Source: CAZWHE01 sp964633825 (GTDB lineage Bacteria > Planctomycetota > B15-G4 > CAYZWU01). Taken from it: 16,392 nt of DNA. Of the stretch, positions 7,662 through 13,301 are shown piece after piece. Each line of letters begins with the position of its first letter. Position 1 is the first letter of the stretch. The position numbers and the translations under genes are program-made. The stretch spans positions 1-16,392 of the forward strand of contig CAZWHE010000087.1 of assembly GCA_964633825.1 (NCBI GenBank). The letters run 5' to 3'. The notes beneath the pieces are model-generated. The model saw only the letters and a list, made by a program, of their open reading frames with translations, had not been told where the DNA came from and searched no databases.

Positions 7662-8912
7662 ATGACCCCCAGTGTAATGGGCGGGGCTGAAATCCTGTTG
7701 TTCATTCTCTTGGTACTCGTTGTCTTCGTCATGCTCCGGCCGTCGCGATTCCGGAACAGAGTCCCCTCGGGCGCCGCAAAGCGGTACGCCTGGGCGGCCT
7801 GGACGGGCGTCGCCATTATCGCTATGCCCGGGATCATCACCCTCTCCTCTCTTGCCGTTCCGCCCAAGCCCGGAATCTGCTTTGCGGAGAGCGATTCCGT
7901 GATCGTTCCCGAGGGCGAGCCCGTGGCCGATCCCGCTGATGCCGAAGCCTTTCTGCTGAGAGGGATCGTCTCCGTGCACGGAAACGAGGAGCGCACCATC
8001 GACTCGGCCCAGGTGGTCGTCCCGGCGAACGGCGGGACCCACTTCTCTTTCGAGGACGGCGTGCAGCTGAAAGTCGGCCTGGCGCCGTCTTCCGATAAAT
8101 TGGGGCGGAAAAGAGTCAAGATCGATTACAGGCTGCGCACCCCGGGGCGGACCGGGAGCGGATCCGGATCGATTGGAGGGGGAGAACCGTTCTTTGTCGA
8201 GGATGGATATCCCGTGTACGAATGGATCACCATCAGGGACAGGGTCAATTCCAATCCCTTCGGGAGTCTTCTATCCGATGGTTCCCCCAAATCGATTCTT
8301 TTACTGATAACGCCCCTGCAGAACGAAGAAGCCGTCCGCATGGTTCCGTCCCCGGAGTGGCGGGAAGAATATGGGGACCGGATCGCCTCTTTGGCGCGGG
8401 CCGCATCGGCAAGGGGAAACGGTTCCCGGCTCCGTGCGGAATCGAGCGACGAGATAACCCATCCCTTCCTCGCCCTCTCCTACTCGGGTCTTCTTCTCCT
8501 CGTTCTGGGGAGCCTCTTTCTCCTCTTCGCCACGGTTCACAAGGTGCGGACCATCTGCCTGGTCCTGATCTTCTGCGCCGTCTATACCGGTGTCGTGGAC
8601 GGCCTGGTTCTGACGATCCAGTTGGGCCGCCTCGATGAAGACGGAAAACCCAAAGTCCGGACGGCCGCGGTCGTGGGAGTGGCCGGCACGCGAATGCATC
8701 CCTTCTCTGCCGTCGATGAGCTGTTCGAAACGGCAAGGTCCGGAAAGAGCAGCGCGGTACGGGCTTGCGCCCTCCGCTGTCTCGACCGGGCTCCTCTTCT
8801 CGCCGCGATCCGCGAAATGAGCGACAAGGATGATCTTCTTGATTCATTCGCTTCGGAAGGAGATGATGAAATCGCCGAGGCGGCGAAGAACATCATCGAA
8901 AAGCTGGAGTGA
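7662..8912 (+). CDS. membrane protein of unknown function with extracytoplasmic domain and HEAT-like tail
   Basis: The ATG at 7662 follows GGAGGA (7650-7655) with 6 nt spacing; the frame is open further upstream to 7602 but would overlap the permease without a ribosome-binding site. The 416-aa product has membrane segments at about 9-25, 43-65, 270-290 and 296-318. Between the second and third lies a soluble domain of about 200 residues, rich in beta-prone and Gly/Ser stretches (SGSGSIGGG near 166-174), and after the fourth a cytoplasmic tail of about 95 residues. Part of that tail (AVRACALRCLDRAPLLAAI, residues 365-383) looks like a HEAT-type helical repeat. I recognise no family. It is part of the GntR-ABC operon, 19 bp after the permease, and its stop abuts the next gene, so an accessory or substrate-handling role in the transporter is likely but unproven. 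Confidence 0.8.
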   Translation: MTPSVMGGAEILLFILLVLVVFVMLRPSRFRNRVPSGAAKRYAWAAWTGVAIIAMPGIITLSSLAVPPKPGICFAESDSVIVPEGEPVADPADAEAFLLRGIVSVHGNEERTIDSAQVVVPANGGTHFSFEDGVQLKVGLAPSSDKLGRKRVKIDYRLRTPGRTGSGSGSIGGGEPFFVEDGYPVYEWITIRDRVNSNPFGSLLSDGSPKSILLLITPLQNEEAVRMVPSPEWREEYGDRIASLARAASARGNGSRLRAESSDEITHPFLALSYSGLLLLVLGSLFLLFATVHKVRTICLVLIFCAVYTGVVDGLVLTIQLGRLDEDGKPKVRTAAVVGVAGTRMHPFSAVDELFETARSGKSSAVRACALRCLDRAPLLAAIREMSDKDDLLDSFASEGDDEIAEAAKNIIEKLE

Positions 8913-8914
8913 AG

Positions 8915-10264
8915 GTGACGGATCAACGGACAGAGAACACCGGCCCCGGTCTTCGTGCCATCTTCTTCTCCCTGTGCGGTATCGCCTCGGCGGCCCTTTT
9001 GGTGATCGCCGTACCCATGACGGCGGCGGGCCGGGACCCCTTCGTCACCTGGCACTATGTCATCTGCTGGTACTCGATCATTCTCTTTCTCGACTCCGTC
9101 CGCGCCCTCTGCGGGAACCGGTCCCTCATTTTCGGCCGGCCCCTTGTCTTCGGGGCCCTCCTCTTCTGGTCGGCCGTGACCTGGTTCTTCTTCGAAGCCA
9201 TGAACTGCCGCGTCGCCAATTGGTATTACGTCTATGTTTCTCCCGTCGCCCCGGTGCGGATCGCGGGTTGTTTTCTCTCATTCGCCACTGTCTTTCCGGC
9301 GCTCTTTCTTATCGAAGGCCTCCTCGAGGATATGGGTCTTTTCGCCAAAGCGACTTGCCGGCGTCTTCGGGTCGGCCGGCGCGCCGCATGGGTTGTCGCT
9401 TTGTGCGGTATCGTCTCCCTGGTCCTGCCCCTCCTTTGGCCGCGCTGGTTCTTCCCGCTCCTCTGGATCGGCGTGGCCCTGCTCCTTGCGCCTCTCAACA
9501 GAAAGCGCCTCGAAAACTCGCTGCTCGGCGATTTCGAAAAGGGCTCTTCCCGACGGTTCCTCAGGATTCTGGCCGCCGGCATGATCTGCGGCGCTGTCTG
9601 GGAAGTCCTCAACTTTTTTGCGCGGACGCAATGGATTTACACCGTTCCCTTCTTCGAAGAGCTGAAGATCTTCGAGATGCCGCTCCCCGGCTACCTCGGG
9701 TTTGCGCCTTTCGCCGTGGAATGCGCCGTGGTCTGGGCGTGCCTTTCATCGTTCGGCCTGGCGCCCTCCCTCGGACGCGCCGTGAGGAGGGCCGGAATCA
9801 AGCCTCTCGCTCTGTCCGCCGTTATTCCCGTCTGGGCTCTCGCCGCGATCGGGGCTTGGTTCGCTTTCCAGGGAATGCTCTCCCGCAGCGTGGATTCCTA
9901 CACGCCCCGATTGGCCGACCTCGATCTGCCGGCCGCGGTGGCCGACTTTGCCGACAAAACGGGGTGTGAGGACATCTTTCAGCTCAACCGTGTTCTGGCC
10001 GATCCCGTCAATCGAAGAATCCTTGAACAGGAAGGCGTCGATATGAATGCTCTCTCCGGCCTGGCCGGTCTCGCTGCGTTTCGCGGGATCGGCGCCGGGC
10101 ATGCAAAGGCTCTCGTCCGGATCGGTGTCGGCAACACGGTCGATCTCGCCGGGTGTGATGCCGACGATCTTGCCGAGAGGCTTGCAGAAGAAGAGGGGCG
10201 GGCGATCAGCCCGTCGCGGGTTCGAGTTTGGATCCGCGCGGCGCGGAGAAGGTTTGAGAATTAA
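8915..10264 (+). CDS. polytopic membrane protein with C-terminal helix-hairpin-helix (DUF4332-like) tail
   Basis: A 449-aa protein with about eight to ten hydrophobic segments over the first 320 residues, then a soluble tail. The tail (about 378-446) reads as a helix-hairpin-helix unit: LAAFRGIGAGHAKALVRIG, then VDLAGCDADDLAERLAEE and SPSRVRVWIRAARR, as in DUF4332-type domains. The membrane part holds two similar stretches, E-x2-N...W-Y-Y near 94-105 and E-x2-N...W-I-Y near 230-242, each followed by a Gly-aromatic-Phe segment ending in Glu, which suggests an internal duplication. GTG 8915 is chosen because GGAG at 8906-8909 lies 5 nt upstream; GTG 8909 overlaps the previous stop (GTGA) and is the alternative, adding two residues. 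Function unknown; its place in the operon ties it to the ABC system. Confidence 0.8.
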   Translation: MTDQRTENTGPGLRAIFFSLCGIASAALLVIAVPMTAAGRDPFVTWHYVICWYSIILFLDSVRALCGNRSLIFGRPLVFGALLFWSAVTWFFFEAMNCRVANWYYVYVSPVAPVRIAGCFLSFATVFPALFLIEGLLEDMGLFAKATCRRLRVGRRAAWVVALCGIVSLVLPLLWPRWFFPLLWIGVALLLAPLNRKRLENSLLGDFEKGSSRRFLRILAAGMICGAVWEVLNFFARTQWIYTVPFFEELKIFEMPLPGYLGFAPFAVECAVVWACLSSFGLAPSLGRAVRRAGIKPLALSAVIPVWALAAIGAWFAFQGMLSRSVDSYTPRLADLDLPAAVADFADKTGCEDIFQLNRVLADPVNRRILEQEGVDMNALSGLAGLAAFRGIGAGHAKALVRIGVGNTVDLAGCDADDLAERLAEEEGRAISPSRVRVWIRAARRRFEN

Positions 10265-10274
10265 TCGATTTTTT

Positions 10275-10298
10275 TGTAACCGGAACGATTGTGTCGAC
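10275..10298 (+). promoter_or_regulatory. candidate ECF-type promoter upstream of the sigma-factor gene
   Basis: The 51-bp gap between the membrane protein and the sigma gene holds TGTAAC (10275-10280), preceded by a T-run, and CGAC (10295-10298). These resemble the -35 and -10 elements of ECF promoters that carry an AAC core upstream and CGAC/CGTC downstream. The 14-bp spacing is one to three bases shorter than usual, and the predicted start (about 10305) would leave a leader of only about 10 nt. Autoregulation of ECF genes is common, but this match could be chance. Confidence 0.3.
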
Positions 10299-10315
10299 CA
10301 CATAAGGGGTGTGAC

Positions 10316-10870
10316 TTGGATCAGCAGGATGCCGCCGATATCCGCGCGGCCCGCCGGAGCGACGGCGAGGCCTGGAGACGCTTGATCGGGCGTTACCAGG
10401 TCGTGATCGGTAAGCAGATGTGGCGCTTTGCGAGGGAGCGCGGCGTTTGGGAGGAGCTGGTTCAGGATGTTTTTGTCGAGGCTTTTTTCGGTCTGGCCGG
10501 TTTTAAAGGCCGCGCGCCTTTTCTGCACTGGCTCGGACGGATCGCATCACGCGTCGGGTACCGCTATTGGAAAAAGGAGGCCCGCCGCAGGAGGGAGCGC
10601 GAGCTGATCGGCGGGCAGGACCTCGCTTCCGCTGCTGAAGATCTGTCGCCCGCAGAAGCCGCCGACTGCCTGCACAGCCTTCTCGCCCGGCTCCCGCCGG
10701 CCGACAGGCTCGTCCTGACCCTTTTTTATTTCGACGGGATGGGAACGGGCGAGATCGCCGAGAGAACGGGATGGAGCCGCACGCTCGTCAAGGTGCGGTC
10801 CTTCCGCGCCCGGCAAAAACTGAAAGCCCTTCTCGAAAAAGCGGGCTTTCAAGGAGACCGTTATGCGTGA
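10316..10870 (+). CDS. ECF-type (group IV) RNA polymerase sigma factor
   Basis: A 184-aa sigma factor with only the two domains of the ECF group. Region 2 spans about residues 12-85 (GEAWRRLIGRYQ, ELVQDVFVEAFFGLAGFKG, and the helix with FLHWLGRIASRVGYRYWKKEARR for -10 recognition). Region 4 spans about 115-172 (LLARLPPADRLVLTLFYFDGM followed by the helix-turn-helix EIAERTGWSRTLVKVRSFRARQKL). The linker is short and charged. TTG 10316 is preferred because AAGGGG at 10304-10309 is 6 nt upstream, and it gives the usual D-x-x-D-A-A-D-I-R start; an in-frame TTG at 10289 has no ribosome-binding site. The stop lies inside the next gene (8-bp overlap), typical of a sigma/anti-sigma pair. It should direct polymerase to a small regulon in response to an envelope signal. 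Confidence 0.92.
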   Translation: MDQQDAADIRAARRSDGEAWRRLIGRYQVVIGKQMWRFARERGVWEELVQDVFVEAFFGLAGFKGRAPFLHWLGRIASRVGYRYWKKEARRRRERELIGGQDLASAAEDLSPAEAADCLHSLLARLPPADRLVLTLFYFDGMGTGEIAERTGWSRTLVKVRSFRARQKLKALLEKAGFQGDRYA

Positions 10871-11150
10871 CCGTTTATCCATTGTCGACAGGCTGGCCCG
10901 TCGAGCGCGCCAGGAAAAAGCGCCGGAGCTCGACGCCGCCGTTCGGACCGAAATCGCGGACCGTGTTCTCTCGCGCATCGGGGAGGAAACGGCCGGAACC
11001 GAACAGCCCGAAACCGCGCTCCTCGCTCTCTTTGCCCTGGCCTCATCGGCCGCCGCGGTCGTTGTGGCCGTGCTGACCGTCTCTCAATACGGGATCATCT
11101 TCGATCCGCTGGGCGGATTGTTCCAGGTTTTGAACGGAGTCGTGCCATGA
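10863..11150 (+). CDS. small single-pass membrane protein, probable anti-sigma factor (CnrY-like position)
   Basis: A 95-aa protein with a charged helical N-terminus (about residues 1-48, rich in Arg, Glu and Asp), one hydrophobic segment at about 51-73 and a short hydrophobic C-terminal tail of about 20 residues. There is no zinc-binding anti-sigma (ZAS) motif: no Cys and no H-x3-C-x2-C. It starts within the sigma gene (8-bp overlap) with AAGGAG at 10851-10856, and its own stop overlaps the next start (ATGA). Size, topology and order match CnrY of the nickel/cobalt-responsive CnrYXH system, where a short cytoplasmic peptide sequesters the sigma factor. The anti-sigma call rests on this context; I see no diagnostic sequence motif. 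Confidence 0.65.
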   Translation: MRDRLSIVDRLARRARQEKAPELDAAVRTEIADRVLSRIGEETAGTEQPETALLALFALASSAAAVVVAVLTVSQYGIIFDPLGGLFQVLNGVVP

Positions 11151-11614
11151 GCGATAAAACCGCAGCAAGCCCGGGACCGGCTCCCATTGCGAAACCGCCG
11201 AAGCGCCGCCGCTGGCTGCGCCAGGTGCTGCTCGGCATCGTCATCCTCGCATGCGGCGTCGTCATCGGCGGCGGGCTGACGATCAAGGTCGTCTGGGACA
11301 ACTGGGTCTATGCCGCCCGGCATCCCGAGGCCATGCCCGAACGGTCGGCGTCGCGGATCAAGAAGCGCCTCGACCTTTCCGACGCCCAAACGCAGCAGGT
11401 CCACGAAATCCTGACGCGCCACAATCGGGTTTTCATGGAGATCAAGCGCGAAGCCCTTCCGCGCGTCAAGAAAGAGCTCGACGAGCTCCGCGTCGAAATC
11501 GAGACAATACTCTCCAACGAACAGGCCGCCGAGTGGAACGAGAGGTTCGACATGATGAGCGAGCTCCTCCTCGGACCGGCCGCGGCTCAAGATATGGAAA
11601 GGAAGGAAAAATGA
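11147..11614 (+). CDS. membrane-anchored Spy/CnrX-like periplasmic sensor (metal-resistance type)
   Basis: A 155-aa protein with a basic, proline-rich cytoplasmic start, one membrane segment at about residues 25-47 and a helical periplasmic part. The periplasmic part carries the two L-T/S-x-x-Q motifs of the Spy/CpxP/ZraP/CnrX fold: LDLSDAQ at 75-81 and LSNEQ at 122-126, joined by a long amphipathic hairpin rich in Lys and Glu. His at 59, 86 and 92 and Met at 63 and 97 are possible metal ligands, though I cannot match them to the CnrX site. In CnrYXH systems the equivalent protein binds metal and releases the sigma factor through the small anti-sigma. GGAG at 11136-11139 precedes the ATG, which overlaps the upstream stop; the next gene overlaps this stop in the same way. 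A chaperone-like or misfolding sensor is the alternative. Confidence 0.75.
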   Translation: MSDKTAASPGPAPIAKPPKRRRWLRQVLLGIVILACGVVIGGGLTIKVVWDNWVYAARHPEAMPERSASRIKKRLDLSDAQTQQVHEILTRHNRVFMEIKREALPRVKKELDELRVEIETILSNEQAAEWNERFDMMSELLLGPAAAQDMERKEK

Positions 11615-13299
11615 TAGAGCGAAAACACCGCTTGATTTTGACCGCAGCATTGGCGCTGCTTTTTGCCGGTTTTGTTTCCGCCCCGGTGCGGGCGGGGAAT
11701 CCCCATCCCTTTTCGGTCGAGATTCCCATTCCGGGCCAGACAAAAACGATGAAGGGTTACTGTCTCATTCCCGATGCCGCCGCCGTGAGCTGTCCCACGA
11801 TTTTCATCTACACCAATTACAACGCCAAACAGTATCGCAACCTCATCAGGTACAACTTCGTCCAGGCCGACGAGCTCTTCGGGCCCGAAGCCAAGACCCA
11901 TTTCGCCTACATCTGCGTCGACGCCCCCGGCCGGTACGAGAACACCCACTTCGGCCTCATGTCGCGGAAGAAGACCGCCATCTTCGGATATCACATCGTC
12001 GGCTGGATCGCCGACCAAACCTGGTGCAGCGGAAAGATCGGCATGTCGGGAAGATCGGCCGACGGGGCCAACCAGTACTTCACGGCAGAGACCAAGCCCC
12101 CCGACCTGACGGCGATCGCGCCCGAGGTGGCCAGGCTCGGGGACAGCTATTTCCGCTACTACCCCGGCGGGGTCTGGGAGGAATCGTGGTCCCGATGGGC
12201 CGATCATGAGTATCTCCTCTTTTCCTTGGTCATCGGCGCGCACCCCGAGCCTTGGGATTCATTTTGGGACGGCTTCTGCGAGGTCGTGGACCCGGCCCGG
12301 ATCGAAGTCCCCGCAATGGTCCAGACCGGGTGGTGGGACCAGAACGAAGACTATGTAATTAGCTCCTATGAGCAGCTCACCGCTTCGAGCCCCGCGGGTC
12401 AGTACACGAAGTTCGTCATCGGGCCGTGGTCGCACAATTTTTTCGGCCAGCTCGTTCAGGGCGATATCCGGTACTACAATGCGAACCAGAAGAATAAACA
12501 TCACGTGAGGAAGTTTTACGATTATTGGCTCCGGGGGATTCAGAACGGCCTCTACGCCGAGGACCCGATCACGTACTACGTGCTGGGCAGCGAGGCCTGG
12601 AGAACGACCCCGGTCTGGCCGCCCGCGGGCATGACGGACATCACTCTCTTTCTGCGCGAAAACGGCGCGCTCTCGCTTCAGGCGCCCGGAAGCACTTCTG
12701 TGCCCGATCGATACCTCTTCGACCCCGGCGATCCCTCTCCGTCGATCGGCGGGATTACTTTCGGTCCTTACGACGATTTTCCCGATCTGAAAGCCGGTCC
12801 GTGCTGGCAGGACGACGATGTCCTGGCCGGCAGGGACGATTACGCCGTTTATGACACGCCCATGCTTCCCCGGGACGTGACCGCCGTCGGACCGGTTGCG
12901 CTCAAGCTCTACGTCGAAGCCGATCGGCCCGACACGGACATGATGTTCCGCCTGTGCGATTACGATCCCAACGGCCCGGCCGGGGAACAAACGCTTCTTC
13001 TACAGTCGGCGAGCAAGCGGATGCGCTACCGCGACGGCTTCGACAAAAAGGTCTGGATGCAGAAGAACACGATCTATGAAGTAACGATTCCCATGGATCA
13101 CATTTGCCAAACCTGGAAAGCCGGGCACCGGATCCGGATCATCGTGAGCTCGTCGAACCACCCGGTCTATGCCGTCAATCCCAACAACAAGGAACACTTC
13201 ACGTGGAGCGGGGGGGCGCCCGAGATCGCAACAATCGATATCCATCACGACGCCGGCCACCCGGCTGCACTGACCCTGCCCGTTTGGCTCGGGAAGTGA
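11611..13299 (+). CDS. exported CocE/NonD-family serine hydrolase (X-Pro dipeptidyl-peptidase S15 type)
   Basis: A 562-aa hydrolase with a signal peptide (core about residues 8-22, likely cleavage after Val-Arg-Ala at 26-28). The alpha/beta-hydrolase domain covers about 35-300 and the beta-sandwich PepX_C domain about 320-562. Catalytic residues by position are Ser149 (GMSGRSADG), Asp243 (GWWDQN) and His275 (GPWSHN), with Tyr70 in TNY matching the oxyanion-hole tyrosine of CocE. The residue after the serine is Ala where relatives have Tyr. Known members cleave acyl or X-Pro amide and ester bonds; the substrate here is unknown. ATG 11611 overlaps the previous stop by four bases and is preceded by GGAAGG (11601-11606); the frame is open upstream to 11251 but overlaps the sensor gene. 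It is the last gene of the sigma-factor set and probably its effector. Confidence 0.9.
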   Translation: MIERKHRLILTAALALLFAGFVSAPVRAGNPHPFSVEIPIPGQTKTMKGYCLIPDAAAVSCPTIFIYTNYNAKQYRNLIRYNFVQADELFGPEAKTHFAYICVDAPGRYENTHFGLMSRKKTAIFGYHIVGWIADQTWCSGKIGMSGRSADGANQYFTAETKPPDLTAIAPEVARLGDSYFRYYPGGVWEESWSRWADHEYLLFSLVIGAHPEPWDSFWDGFCEVVDPARIEVPAMVQTGWWDQNEDYVISSYEQLTASSPAGQYTKFVIGPWSHNFFGQLVQGDIRYYNANQKNKHHVRKFYDYWLRGIQNGLYAEDPITYYVLGSEAWRTTPVWPPAGMTDITLFLRENGALSLQAPGSTSVPDRYLFDPGDPSPSIGGITFGPYDDFPDLKAGPCWQDDDVLAGRDDYAVYDTPMLPRDVTAVGPVALKLYVEADRPDTDMMFRLCDYDPNGPAGEQTLLLQSASKRMRYRDGFDKKVWMQKNTIYEVTIPMDHICQTWKAGHRIRIIVSSSNHPVYAVNPNNKEHFTWSGGAPEIATIDIHHDAGHPAALTLPVWLGK

Positions 13300-13301
13300 G
13301 G

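Noticed and set aside
7052..8119. 355-aa minus-strand open frame across the permease and the next gene
   Set aside because: It spans two real genes and a Shine-Dalgarno-led junction, and its composition is typical of a shadow frame.
8830..9969. 379-aa plus-strand open frame in another phase over the polytopic membrane protein
   Set aside because: Arg/Pro/Ser-rich shadow with no membrane or domain pattern; the overlapping frame has clear membrane segments and a helix-hairpin-helix tail.
11251..11610. Upstream extension of the CocE-type hydrolase frame
   Set aside because: The extension is an Arg-rich shadow of the Spy/CnrX-like gene; ATG 11611 has a ribosome-binding site and is followed at once by a signal peptide.
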